Origin: Armatimonas sp043757465
GTDB lineage: Bacteria > Armatimonadota > Armatimonadia > Armatimonadales > Armatimonadaceae
Direction: 5' to 3'
Assembly (NCBI RefSeq): GCF_043757465.1
Contig: NZ_JAYVPL010000131.1
Coordinates: forward strand, 1-64,000
DNA: 64,000 nucleotides
Part shown: one piece after another, positions 15,271 through 23,222 of the stretch
Layout: the number at the start of each line of letters is the position of its first letter
Position numbering within the stretch: position 1 is the first letter of the stretch
The notes under the pieces: model-generated
What the model was told of the DNA's origin: nothing
Seen by the model: the letters and a program-made list of their open reading frames with translations, nothing else
The model's database searches: none
Translations under genes and position numbers: made by a program

Positions 15271-15808
15271 GGACGTAGCCCTCCAGTTGCCCGCGAAGCT
15301 TGCGAAAGGCATGAAAGAGCCGCGACTTGACGGTGCCGACGGGCACGCCGATCGCCGTGGCACACTCGGCGTAGGTCAGCCCGTGCAGCTCGTGGAGCAC
15401 GACAATCTGGCGGTGCTCCTCGGTCAGCGTGCCCAGTGCGGTCTCCAGGGTCGCGGCCAGCTCCTTACGGGCAACAGCACGCTCTGGGGCGTCGGTATCG
15501 GCGGTGGCCAGCGGGAGATCGTCGTAGGAAACGGCCTCCGGTTTCTGGCGCGCACGGTGTTTCAAGCAGTGGTTCATGGCAACACGGTAGATAAAAGTCG
15601 CGAGGGCGGCGTCCCCACGGAACTTGGGCAAGCTGGCATGCAGCGCCACAAAAATCTCCTGGGTCAGGTCGTCGGCATCGGCGTCGCAGCGGGCGTAGCG
15701 ACGCGCAAGGCCATGGACCCGTCCACCGAACGTGTCCAAGAGCCAGGCAAACGCCGCCGTGTCCCCACGACGTAGCCCCACAATCCAGCGGGCCTCCTCC
15801 GATTTCAT
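15263..15808 (-). CDS. ECF-type RNA polymerase sigma factor
   Basis: A 181-residue extracytoplasmic-function sigma factor. Region 2 contains ADDLTQEIFVALHASLPKFR and ATFIYRVAMNHCLKH; region 4 contains TLTEEHRQIVVLHELHGLTY and the helix-turn-helix CATAIGVPVGTVKSRLFHAF. These recognise the -10 and -35 elements of target promoters. AAAGGAG lies six bases upstream of the ATG on the minus strand. The downstream overlapping gene is its probable anti-sigma factor. Confidence 0.92.
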   Translation of the reverse strand: MKSEEARWIVGLRRGDTAAFAWLLDTFGGRVHGLARRYARCDADADDLTQEIFVALHASLPKFRGDAALATFIYRVAMNHCLKHRARQKPEAVSYDDLPLATADTDAPERAVARKELAATLETALGTLTEEHRQIVVLHELHGLTYAECATAIGVPVGTVKSRLFHAFRKLRGQLEGYVHA

Positions 15809-15888
15809 CTTCGCTCCTTTTGTACCAGAAAAGTGCAGAAAGGTTCATGGACACTCCCCCCGCTCCATTCGTTCCTCACTGCGCGACC

Positions 15889-15927
15889 CCCTCTCGCTCT
15901 GTTTCCGACTTCGTCGGGACGAGAGGG
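15889..15927. repeat. GC-rich hairpin
   Basis: CCCCCTCTCG and its complement CGAGAGGGGG flank a loop that itself contains a small hairpin. It lies in the 222-base gap between divergent genes and is one of the GC-rich palindromes scattered through this window. Confidence 0.6.
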
Positions 15928-15938
15928 GGTGAACCCAC

Positions 15939-16007
15939 CCCTCCCCCTGCCCCTCCCTTCGCCCCTCGGAACGAGGGTTTCGGGCGAAGGGAGGGGCAGG
16001 GGGAGGG
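15939..16007. repeat. Perfect 26-bp GC-rich inverted repeat
   Basis: Arms 15939-15964 and 15982-16007 are perfect complements over 26 bases with a 17-base loop. The right arm ends nine bases before the -10 box of the aldehyde dehydrogenase gene, so the structure replaces the usual -35 area. There is no U-run, so it is not a normal terminator. Confidence 0.85.
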
Positions 16008-16015
16008 ATGCCGGG

Positions 16016-16021
16016 TACAAT
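16016..16021 (+). promoter_or_regulatory. -10 box (TACAAT) for the aldehyde dehydrogenase gene
   Basis: TACAAT ends nine bases before the ATG at 16031 and supports that start over a longer upstream frame. Confidence 0.5.
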
Positions 16022-16030
16022 AGCTTCGCT

Positions 16031-17611
16031 ATGTCTACCCTTCACCCAGTCCTGATCGCCGGGCAGTGGCGCACCGCCACCGACCCGACCAGCACGTTTA
16101 CCGCTACCAACCCGACCACCGGCCAGCCCCTCACCGAGGACATCTACCCTGTCTCCAGCCAGGCGGACGTCGATGCCGTACTCGTCGCTGCCGCCAAGGC
16201 TGCGCCGCTGCTGCGTGCCACAAGCCCCGAGACCATCGCCGCGTTTCTGAACCGCTACGCCGATCTTCTAGAGGCAAATCGTGAGGCGCTGGTCGCCGCG
16301 GCCCACGCCGAGACGGGCTTTCCTGCCGAGCCGCGCTTAAACTCCGTCGAGCTTCCGCGCACCACAGGCCAGCTCCGGCAGGCCGCCCAAGCCGCCGTTG
16401 CACGAAGCTGGACACGCCCGGTCATTGACACAAAAGCCGGGATTCGCTCGATTCACGAGCCGCTCGGGGGCGCGGCGCTGGTCTTTGGACCCAATAACTT
16501 CCCCTTCGCCTTCAATGCCATCTCCGGCGGCGATTTTGCGGCGGCGATTGCGGCGCGTTGCCCTGTCATTGCGAAAGTACACACCAGCCACCCAACGACC
16601 TCGCGCCTTATGGCCGAGTGCGCCCACCAGGCCGCCACCGAGATCGGCTTGCCCACTGGTGCCATTCAGGTGCTCTACCGGATGAACCACGCACTCAGCC
16701 TCGGCATGATCGAGAACCCCGGCATTGCCGCCGTGGGCTTCACGGGCAGCCGCTCGGCGGGAATGCAGCTTAAAGAAGTCGCGGACCGCTACGGCAAGCC
16801 CGCGTATCTGGAGATGTCGAGTGTGAACCCGGTTTTTGTGCTCCGCGACTACTTGGAGGCAAATCTCGAAGCACTTGCCGGTGAGTTTTTCACGAGCTGC
16901 ACCATGGGCACCGGCCAGTTCTGCACCAACCCGGGCCTCGTTGTCTTGCCCACAGGCCCACTCGGTGATGCGTTTGTGGCAGCGGCGGCGGCGAAGTTCA
17001 GCGCGGGCAAACCCGGCGTACTGCTCAACAAAGGCGGGCGCGATGGTCTGGCTGAGGCCGTCGAGACCCTCAAAGCTGCCGGGGCGAGTGTAGTCTGTGG
17101 CGGAGAGATTGTCGGCGACGATCCAGGCTTTCGCTACACCAACACGCTTCTCACAGTGACAGGCGCGCAGTTTATCGCCCACCCCGAGGCGCTCCAGACC
17201 GAGGCATTCGGCCCCGCCAGCCTTTTGGTGCTCTGCGAGAGCGGCGAGGAGATGATCGCTGTCACGAATGCACTAGAAGGCAATCTCACGGGCACGGTCT
17301 ATGCAAGCGACGAGGGCTCCGATGATGCGTTTTATAGCCGCCTCGCCCCAGCGCTACGCGTGAAAGTGGGGCGGCTTCTCAACAACAAGATGCCCACGGG
17401 AGTCGCCGTTAGCCCCAGCATGAACCACGGCGGCCCTTTCCCCGCCACGGGCCATCCGTACTTCTCCAGTGTCGGCATTCCCCACGCCATCAGCCGCTTT
17501 TCGATGCTCTGCAGCTACGACAACGTCAAGAACCACCGTCTCCCCGCCGAATTGCAAGACGGCAACCCTCTGGGCATCTGGCGCTTAGTAGACGGCGACT
17601 GGGTGAAATGA
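16031..17611 (+). CDS. NADP-dependent aldehyde dehydrogenase, ketoglutarate-semialdehyde type
   Basis: A 526-residue aldehyde dehydrogenase of the length typical for alpha-ketoglutaric semialdehyde (2,5-dioxovalerate) dehydrogenase. Motifs include FGPNNFPFAFNAISGGDF, VGFTGSRSAG (Rossmann contact), YLEMSSVNPVFVL with the general-base glutamate, and GQFCTNPGLVV with the catalytic cysteine. Such enzymes finish the oxidative pathways for pentoses, uronates and hydroxyproline. The start at 16031 is chosen because a -10 box lies just upstream; a further 66 codons in frame would run through the perfect GC hairpin. It converges with a sugar isomerase gene. Confidence 0.85.
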   Translation: MSTLHPVLIAGQWRTATDPTSTFTATNPTTGQPLTEDIYPVSSQADVDAVLVAAAKAAPLLRATSPETIAAFLNRYADLLEANREALVAAAHAETGFPAEPRLNSVELPRTTGQLRQAAQAAVARSWTRPVIDTKAGIRSIHEPLGGAALVFGPNNFPFAFNAISGGDFAAAIAARCPVIAKVHTSHPTTSRLMAECAHQAATEIGLPTGAIQVLYRMNHALSLGMIENPGIAAVGFTGSRSAGMQLKEVADRYGKPAYLEMSSVNPVFVLRDYLEANLEALAGEFFTSCTMGTGQFCTNPGLVVLPTGPLGDAFVAAAAAKFSAGKPGVLLNKGGRDGLAEAVETLKAAGASVVCGGEIVGDDPGFRYTNTLLTVTGAQFIAHPEALQTEAFGPASLLVLCESGEEMIAVTNALEGNLTGTVYASDEGSDDAFYSRLAPALRVKVGRLLNNKMPTGVAVSPSMNHGGPFPATGHPYFSSVGIPHAISRFSMLCSYDNVKNHRLPAELQDGNPLGIWRLVDGDWVK

Positions 17612-17620
17612 ACCGGTCAT

Positions 17621-18379
17621 TTAGAGCCCTTTAAGAATCCCGCGCACGTAGCCCACGGACTCGGCGAGGCCTAGCACGGGATCCTTGGCGTCTTTTTCGT
17701 ACTCAAAGCCGACATTGCCGGTGAAGTTGATGGCGATCAGCGCCTTCAGAATCGAGGCAATGTCGAGTCCGCCGCGCCCCACTTCGATGGGCTTGCCGTT
17801 CGGAGCGACCACACTCACGTCTTTCAAGTGAATATCATAGACCCGGTCGCGGCAGTCGAGAATTGCCTTTGCGGGGTCTTTCCCAGCGCGCGCACAGTGG
17901 CCGACGTCCACGCACAGCCCGATGCGCTTGTCAAAGCCCTTGGCGGCGTTGTAGGCCTCGTAGGGCGTCGGGAAGTTCTTGTCCTCCGGCCCGTGGTTAT
18001 GAAGCGCGAGTTTAATATCGTACTCCTTCACCATTTTATCGAGAAGTGGAATGGCATCCAGCGGCGGGGCGCAGACCATCGTCCCAATCCCCGCGGCCTT
18101 GGCATACTCGAACGCGGCCCGCACATCTGCTTCGTCGTTTTTCATTCCGACATTGCCACAGGAGAGCGGCGTGATTCCCGCCGCCTTGAACTTCGCCACA
18201 ATCGCCTTTAGCTCGTCCGGGGTCGCCTTCATCGGCAGGTGCGAGTCTTTCAGGGAGCAGGTCTTCACGGCCAGCCGCTGGAGAATCGTGATCGCCGCGT
18301 CGGTGGGGAGCATTCGTAAGGTGTAGGTCGCCACCCCGATATTGAGTGAGTTTGCTTTCATGATTTTAGGGTTCGCCAT
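17621..18379 (-). CDS. Sugar phosphate isomerase/epimerase-like TIM-barrel protein
   Basis: A 252-residue member of the xylose isomerase-like TIM-barrel superfamily (AP_endonuc_2 fold). Characteristic parts are LALHNHGPEDKNFPTP, RIGLCVDVGHCARAGKDP, VYDIHLKDV and NVGFEYEKDAKDP, with the histidine, aspartate and glutamate residues of the metal site. Family members interconvert ketoses or act on inositol derivatives; the substrate cannot be read here. No signal peptide is present, although many homologues in this type of genome are exported. The start could also be the methionine at 18361. Confidence 0.8.
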   Translation of the reverse strand: MANPKIMKANSLNIGVATYTLRMLPTDAAITILQRLAVKTCSLKDSHLPMKATPDELKAIVAKFKAAGITPLSCGNVGMKNDEADVRAAFEYAKAAGIGTMVCAPPLDAIPLLDKMVKEYDIKLALHNHGPEDKNFPTPYEAYNAAKGFDKRIGLCVDVGHCARAGKDPAKAILDCRDRVYDIHLKDVSVVAPNGKPIEVGRGGLDIASILKALIAINFTGNVGFEYEKDAKDPVLGLAESVGYVRGILKGL

Positions 18380-18400
18380 TGGTGAGGAAAAACCCTGCCC

Positions 18401-18736
18401 CTATTTCTGCACCACAATCCGCACCTGGAAAGTCTTGTCGGTGTTGAGCTTTTCCTCAAAGCCGCGCAGATAGAGCAGGCGCAAAAATCCCCCCCCAACA
18501 CTGTCCGCCTTGAAGGTGAAGGTCTCTTTGCCACCCACCCCACTCATGTTGGGCTTGTGCGGATCCGTGACGTACTTACGGGCGACAGGAGTCCAAGGAG
18601 CCGGGCCGGTCAGTAGATACCAGCTATAGCCGGTGGTGGGATTCGCAGCGAGCTGAAGGGTGAACGTCTCCCCCAGCTTAATGCCAATCTCTTTGCCCCG
18701 GTCAGCCTCAGTGATCACACGTGGTTTTGTTTGCAT
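18401..18736 (-). CDS. Chagasin/I42-family peptidase inhibitor
   Basis: A 111-residue protein with the immunoglobulin-like loops of the I42 cysteine-protease inhibitors: NPTTGYSWYL (loop BC), a glycine-rich SGVGGKETFTF (loop DE) and LRLLYLRGFEE in the place of loop FG. The I42 family blocks papain-type proteases. It has no visible signal peptide, so any target would be intracellular or released by lysis. It has its own promoter, TAGAAT (18743-18748, minus strand) six bases before the ATG, which lies inside the end of the upstream gene. Confidence 0.8.
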   Translation of the reverse strand: MQTKPRVITEADRGKEIGIKLGETFTLQLAANPTTGYSWYLLTGPAPWTPVARKYVTDPHKPNMSGVGGKETFTFKADSVGGGFLRLLYLRGFEEKLNTDKTFQVRIVVQK

Positions 18737-18740
18737 GGTT

Positions 18741-20168
18741 TTATTCTATCCGAGATCGCCTAAGGACGCGCCCAGGGTGCGACCCGGTGAGCTGGCTGTT
18801 TCGCAGCACGGGGACGCCGTTAATCAGCACGTCCGTGAGGCCAATGGGCTTGGCCTGAGGATCTTTTGTCGTCGCCATATCGGTGATAGTTTTAGGGTCA
18901 AAAATCACCAGATCGGCTTTCTTGCCCGGAGCGACCCGCCCACGATCGGTGAATCCGAAGCGCTGTGCAGGCAGTGCACTGGCCTTACGAACGGCTTCTT
19001 CGAGCGAGAGCACACGCTGCTCTCTAACGTACTTGCCTAGAATACGCGGGTAGCTGCCGGCACCGCGGGGATGCGAGCCGCGCAGGCCACCATCGGTGCA
19101 GAACATGATCTCGGGATGGCGAATAAAGGCCTGTAAATCACGCTCCTGCATCGCCGTCACGACCACGCCAACCGCGCCCTTGGTCGCCGCCACCATCTCC
19201 ATCGTGAGCGTCACCGCATCTTTCTTCTGCTCTAGGGCGAGTGCTGCCAGTGTCTTGCCCTGCCAGCTCGGCTGGGGTGCGTAGCCGGTGATCAGGATAT
19301 TCTTCGCCCCGCCCACTTCGGCGAGCGCCTTCTCCCAGAGACCGCGCTTATCCCACTCGCGGGTTGTGAGAAGCACAATAATGCTGCTTTGCCAGTAGGT
19401 GTAGGGATAGACATCGGCTGTGATGCTCACCCCGCGCCGCTTCGCCGCTTCCATCCGCTCAAAAACTTGCTGCGTCTTGCCCCAGACCGGCGATGAGCCC
19501 AACTTGATGTGCGAGATCTGCGCCGGGACACGGGCCTCGGTGGCGATCTTGATCAGCTCATCGAACGAGGTGAGCGCCCCTTCTTCTTCGTCGCGCACGT
19601 GGCTGATGTAAAACCCGGCCAGCTCGGCCAGCGCGATCAGCTCCTCCGTCGTCGAATAAATTCCCGGATCGTACTCGATGCCCGAGCTGAGCCCCAGCGC
19701 CCCGGCACGCACTTCTTGCGCCACGAGCGCCCGCATCTTGCGAATCTCGTCGGGGCGAGCGGTGCGCTTGTAGTCGTCGCCCATCACTTTGCCACGCACG
19801 GTGCCGTGGCCCACGAAGCTGGCAATATTGAGGGCGGGCGGCGTCTGCTCCAGCTTGGCGAACCACTCGGCGAGCGGGAAGTTATGCCCACCATCCTGCC
19901 CCACCAGGGCCGTCGTAATCCCCTGGCGTATCTGCGTCTCGGCATCGAGATTGGTAAGAAGCCCCCCATCGGCGTGGCTGTGGGTGTCTATAAATCCCGG
20001 TGCGATCACTTTGCCGTCGGCTTCAATGACCGTAAGCTCAGCCCCCCCCGCCCCCGATAACGGGGGAGCCAGAGCGGTGATAGAGTCGCCCTCCACCAGC
20101 ACATCGGCGCGGCGGAGCTTGCCGCCACTTCCATCGGCGATCAGGCCGCCACGAATGAGATAGGACAT
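18741..20168 (-). CDS. N-acyl-D-amino-acid deacylase (amidohydrolase family)
   Basis: A 475-residue amidohydrolase of the D-aminoacylase group. The metal-binding start is APGFIDTHSHADGGL, followed by GISTALVGQ-like TTALVGQDGG, GLSSGIEYDPGIYST, ISHVRDEEEG (usually THxRxE), QISHIKLG and MFCTDGGL. The C-terminus RVAPGKKADLVIFDP is standard. Relatives release D-amino acids from N-acyl derivatives or act on cell-wall-derived dipeptides. A TATAAT box six bases before the ATG fixes the start. A GC-rich palindrome at 20041-20070 is embedded in its coding sequence near residues 33-43. Confidence 0.88.
   Translation of the reverse strand: MSYLIRGGLIADGSGGKLRRADVLVEGDSITALAPPLSGAGGAELTVIEADGKVIAPGFIDTHSHADGGLLTNLDAETQIRQGITTALVGQDGGHNFPLAEWFAKLEQTPPALNIASFVGHGTVRGKVMGDDYKRTARPDEIRKMRALVAQEVRAGALGLSSGIEYDPGIYSTTEELIALAELAGFYISHVRDEEEGALTSFDELIKIATEARVPAQISHIKLGSSPVWGKTQQVFERMEAAKRRGVSITADVYPYTYWQSSIIVLLTTREWDKRGLWEKALAEVGGAKNILITGYAPQPSWQGKTLAALALEQKKDAVTLTMEMVAATKGAVGVVVTAMQERDLQAFIRHPEIMFCTDGGLRGSHPRGAGSYPRILGKYVREQRVLSLEEAVRKASALPAQRFGFTDRGRVAPGKKADLVIFDPKTITDMATTKDPQAKPIGLTDVLINGVPVLRNSQLTGSHPGRVLRRSRIE
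18743..18748 (-). promoter_or_regulatory. -10 box (TAGAAT) for the I42 inhibitor gene
   Basis: TAGAAT on the minus strand ends six bases before the ATG at 18736; it lies within the 3' end of the D-aminoacylase gene. Confidence 0.5.
20041..20070. repeat. GC-rich palindrome inside the D-aminoacylase gene
   Basis: Runs of C and G flank GATAAC and can pair. Nearly the same core (CCCCCAATAACGCGGGAG) occurs at 23591-23613 inside a PSD1 gene. It encodes the glycine/proline-rich patch APPLSGAGG. Confidence 0.55.
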
Positions 20169-20174
20169 GGAGGG

Positions 20175-20180
20175 ATTATA
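20175..20180 (-). promoter_or_regulatory. -10 box (TATAAT) for the D-aminoacylase gene
   Basis: A consensus TATAAT on the minus strand ends six bases before the ATG at 20168; leaderless spacing. Confidence 0.6.
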
Positions 20181-20197
20181 CCTGCTACGGTCTACGC

Positions 20198-20314
20198 GAA
20201 CCCACCCGCCTCGAACCCACCCGGCCAGAACCCACCCGCCTCGTTCCTCGGCACCCTCCCTCAGGGCAGAGAGGGTCGGCGCAGTGAGGAACGAACGAAG
20301 CCGGGGTGGGTTCC
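20198..20314. repeat. Short direct and inverted repeats between genes
   Basis: Three copies of GAACCCACCC with a 15-base period begin at 20198, 20213 and 20228. An inverted copy (GGGTGGGTTC) ends near 20314, and CGTTCCTC pairs with GAGGAACG inside. The block lies in the 166-base gap between an upstream promoter and the end of a PSD1 gene. Similar GAACCCACCC sequence occurs at 15931. Confidence 0.65.
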
Positions 20315-20334
20315 GTTAACTTGGCTGGCCGAGC

Positions 20335-23181
20335 TCAGTCCAGATACAAAAATTCGCTTAAGTTCAGTAGCGAGAGGCACAGGTAGGTCTGGGCTTGTGT
20401 GTCCGTGGCTCCTTTGAAACGCAAGGTGTCTATGAGCCTTGTGCAGCGGGCGAGCTCGGCTTGCGTCGGGTCGCGCTGGGTGATGAGGGAGAAGGCGCGC
20501 TTGACGAACGGGACGGGGCGGTCGGTGACGTCTTTCTTGACGCGTGTGGCGAGGACTTGCGCTTGTTGGTTCATCAGGGTCGAGTTGAGCATCGCCAGCG
20601 CCTGCGTGGGCTGGACGGTGGCAAAGCGAGCCGGGTTGGTCCGGTCAGTCTCGGCGGCGTCGAAGCTCTCCAGCATCGGGTAGAGAAGCGAGCGCTTGAC
20701 GAAGATATAGATGCTGCGGCGGTTCTTGTCCTCGGGTTTCATGCGATCCGGGTACCAGTCCTTGCCGGGAATGGACTGCCCCGCCAGCACTTCTTTCTGA
20801 ATATCCGGGTAGACCGAGGTGCCGAACTGTTGCAGGTTGAGATTGCCACAGACGGCCAGCACGGAGTCACGGATCTCCTCGGCGCTCAGGCGGCGCATAT
20901 CGAAGCGCCAGAAAAAGTTATTTTCCGGGTCGGCTTTCAGGGCGCTTGGATTGCTGCGCGACGACATCTGGTAGGTGCTCGAGAGAAGAATCAGGCGATG
21001 AATGGCCTTCATACTCCAGCCTTTGACCACAAACTCCGAGGCCAACCAGTCCAGCAGCTCCGGGTGGGTGGGCGCCGCGCCCTGGAAGCCGTAGTCGTTG
21101 GGCGTGCGGACGATGCCGCGCCCGAAGTGTCCCTGCCAGAGCCGATTGACCATCACGCGTGCCGGGAGCGGGTTGGTGGGGTCGGTGATCCAATGGGCGA
21201 GTGCCGTTCGGCGGCCTGCGCTGGCAGCAAGAGGGTTGGGTTTGGCAATTCCGCCACCCACGCAGCTTGGGAACCCCGGCTCGACTTTCTCGCCCGGCGT
21301 CTCCCGGCTGCCACGCTTGAGGATAAATGTCTCAGCGGACTTCGGGCCGGTCTCGGTGACCACCAGCATCTTATTGACGGGCACCTCGGCCTTCTCTAGC
21401 TCCTCCACTTCCTTGGTCAGCTTCGCACTCTCCGCCACCTGCGTGGGATCTAGCTGACCTTTGTAGGCGGCGAACTGCACGGGAATTCCCAGAACACTGG
21501 TATTTTTTGCGGGCGAGAGCGGACGGCGGGCAAACCCTGGCCCGGCCCAGGCCACGTTCAGTCCAAGCGGCGAGGTACCACTCTGGAAATACTCTAATCG
21601 CAACGCCACTTTCCCAGCGGGCAATGTTAGCTTGGCCCTCTTCTCACTGCCCTCGCCGTGGGAGCCATCGTCCTCGATCAGCTTCTGGCTGTTCACCAAG
21701 AGCCGCGAGCCATCGTCAGAGTCCGTCCAGAAGGTGTACTCCCCGGCGGCGGGTGCGTTGAGGGTGCCCGTAAAGAGCTGGGCAAAGCTCGCGTCGCGCT
21801 GCTTCACCGAGAGGTCCAGGTTAGCTGCCGTTCCTGAGGCGGCGGGCGTGAGCTTATCGAAGTTCGGGAGCTTGTCGAAGCTGCCTTCGTAGTACTTCCA
21901 TGTCACGTCTGCGAGATCGGCGGGGTTGAGAAGGGCATCGCGCTTTTGCAAAAACTCCTGCTGAAGCGCTACGATCCGCGCCTTCTTGGCGGTTAGTTGC
22001 TCGGCTTTCTCTTTGACGCGCTTTTCGTAGTCCGTCTTTTCCGCATCGCTCTCGAAGATGATTTTCTCGTCGGTGGGGCCGCCATTTTTAAAATAGTTGA
22101 TGTTCTGGAAGATCGCCACGAACTGATAGTAGTCTTTGGTGGGAATGGGGTCAATCTTATGGTCGTGGCAGCGAGCGCAGTCCAGAGTCAGCCCTAAGAA
22201 AGCCTGGCCCACTGTCGTAACAATGTCATCAATGCTATCGTAGCGAGACTGCTCGGCGTCCACCGGCTCGTCGTCCCAGACGCCTAAACGATAGAACCCC
22301 GTGGCGATCTGTGTCTCGTTATTGGCATCGGGCAGCTCATCGCCTGCGAGCTGTTCGGTGAGAAACCGATTGTAGGGCTTGTCGGCGTTGTAGCTCTTGA
22401 TCACATAGTCACGGTAGCGCCACGGCTGCGGCTTGGGGTTGTCGCGCTCGTAGCTATTGGTCTCAGCAAATCGGACTAAATCCAGCCACTGCCGCCCCCA
22501 CTTCTCGCCATAGTGCGACGAGGCCAGTAATTTCTCCACCAGCTTCTCATAGGCTTTCGGGTCCGTGTCGCGCTCAAACGCGGCGACTTCCTCGGGCGTG
22601 GGCGGCAGGCCAATCAGGTCGTAGGTCACGCGGCGAATCAATTCGCGGCGCGAGGCCGGGGCACTGGGCAGGAGCTTCTTGCTCTCAAGCTTCGCAAGCA
22701 CAAAGGCATCAATGGGATTCTTCACCCACTCGCTCGCCAGCACGTGATTCTTGACTTTGGGAATAGTAGCGCGCTTCACGGGCTGGAACGACCAGTGTTT
22801 TTCACCCCCCTGCCCCCGTCCGACGGGGGAGATTGGGGGCGGGGCGCTCAGCGGCCACTTCGCTCCGCTCTTAACCCATGCCGTCAGTGCTTCTTGCTCC
22901 GGAACCGCCAGCTTACCGCTCGGGGGCATCTTGACCTTGCCATCATAGCGAACCGCCGCCAAAACTTTCTGGGCTATCGCGGCATCGAAGGCCTTGTCTA
23001 GGCGAACACCACCCTGCGCCGCGTGCTCCCCGTGACAGGTCACGCACTTGGCGAGTAGAACCGGTCGGATTTTCGACTCGAAAATCAGCTCCCCTGCCGG
23101 GCGGGGGCGGGGGGGTTGGCTCCCCAGTGCCGCCGTCGCCAGCAAAATTGCTCCGCTAAGAATTCCCCATTGCCTACGCAT
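20335..23181 (-). CDS. PSD1 cytochrome protein with PA14 domain (DUF1549/DUF1553)
   Basis: A 948-residue exported protein. It has a signal peptide (ILSGAILLATAALG), a planctomycete-type cytochrome domain with CVTCH (about 46-50), then DUF1549 containing the second haem-like motif CARCHDHKIDP, a central PA14-like domain (GEYTFWTDSDDGSRLLVN) and a C-terminal DUF1553 domain (PARVMVNRLWQGHFGRGIV). Such proteins are usually encoded beside DUF1501 proteins and are thought to act in periplasmic polysaccharide metabolism; their chemistry is not settled. The start at 23181 is preferred because CATAAT lies nine bases upstream and the signal peptide begins there; an ATG seven codons earlier is possible. 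A GC-rich repeat lies at 22804-22844 within the coding region. Confidence 0.85.
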   Translation of the reverse strand: MRRQWGILSGAILLATAALGSQPPRPRPAGELIFESKIRPVLLAKCVTCHGEHAAQGGVRLDKAFDAAIAQKVLAAVRYDGKVKMPPSGKLAVPEQEALTAWVKSGAKWPLSAPPPISPVGRGQGGEKHWSFQPVKRATIPKVKNHVLASEWVKNPIDAFVLAKLESKKLLPSAPASRRELIRRVTYDLIGLPPTPEEVAAFERDTDPKAYEKLVEKLLASSHYGEKWGRQWLDLVRFAETNSYERDNPKPQPWRYRDYVIKSYNADKPYNRFLTEQLAGDELPDANNETQIATGFYRLGVWDDEPVDAEQSRYDSIDDIVTTVGQAFLGLTLDCARCHDHKIDPIPTKDYYQFVAIFQNINYFKNGGPTDEKIIFESDAEKTDYEKRVKEKAEQLTAKKARIVALQQEFLQKRDALLNPADLADVTWKYYEGSFDKLPNFDKLTPAASGTAANLDLSVKQRDASFAQLFTGTLNAPAAGEYTFWTDSDDGSRLLVNSQKLIEDDGSHGEGSEKRAKLTLPAGKVALRLEYFQSGTSPLGLNVAWAGPGFARRPLSPAKNTSVLGIPVQFAAYKGQLDPTQVAESAKLTKEVEELEKAEVPVNKMLVVTETGPKSAETFILKRGSRETPGEKVEPGFPSCVGGGIAKPNPLAASAGRRTALAHWITDPTNPLPARVMVNRLWQGHFGRGIVRTPNDYGFQGAAPTHPELLDWLASEFVVKGWSMKAIHRLILLSSTYQMSSRSNPSALKADPENNFFWRFDMRRLSAEEIRDSVLAVCGNLNLQQFGTSVYPDIQKEVLAGQSIPGKDWYPDRMKPEDKNRRSIYIFVKRSLLYPMLESFDAAETDRTNPARFATVQPTQALAMLNSTLMNQQAQVLATRVKKDVTDRPVPFVKRAFSLITQRDPTQAELARCTRLIDTLRFKGATDTQAQTYLCLSLLNLSEFLYLD
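22804..22844. repeat. GC-rich palindrome inside a PSD1 gene
   Basis: Complementary C and G runs around GTCCGAC form a hairpin. It encodes the linker SPVGRGQGG between the cytochrome and DUF1549 domains. A similar peptide, SAGRGQGG, is encoded at 26951-26985. Confidence 0.6.
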
Positions 23182-23190
23182 TTCAAGGCT

Positions 23191-23215
23191 ATTATGCCTC
23201 ATAGTAAGCTACAAT
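23191..23215. promoter_or_regulatory. Back-to-back -10 boxes of divergent PSD1 genes
   Basis: CATAAT on the minus strand (23191-23196) is nine bases from the ATG at 23181; TACAAT on the plus strand (23210-23215) is seven bases from the ATG at 23223. The genes are 41 bases apart, so the promoters overlap and cannot both have normal -35 regions without entering each other. Confidence 0.5.
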
Positions 23216-23222
23216 AGAAGTT

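Noticed and set aside
16337..17182. 281-codon minus-strand frame
   Set aside because: It is antisense to the aldehyde dehydrogenase, whose motifs cover the same bases.
20395..21399. 334-codon plus-strand frame opposite the left PSD1 gene
   Set aside because: The minus strand has clear DUF1549/DUF1553 text across the whole region; the plus frame has no family features.
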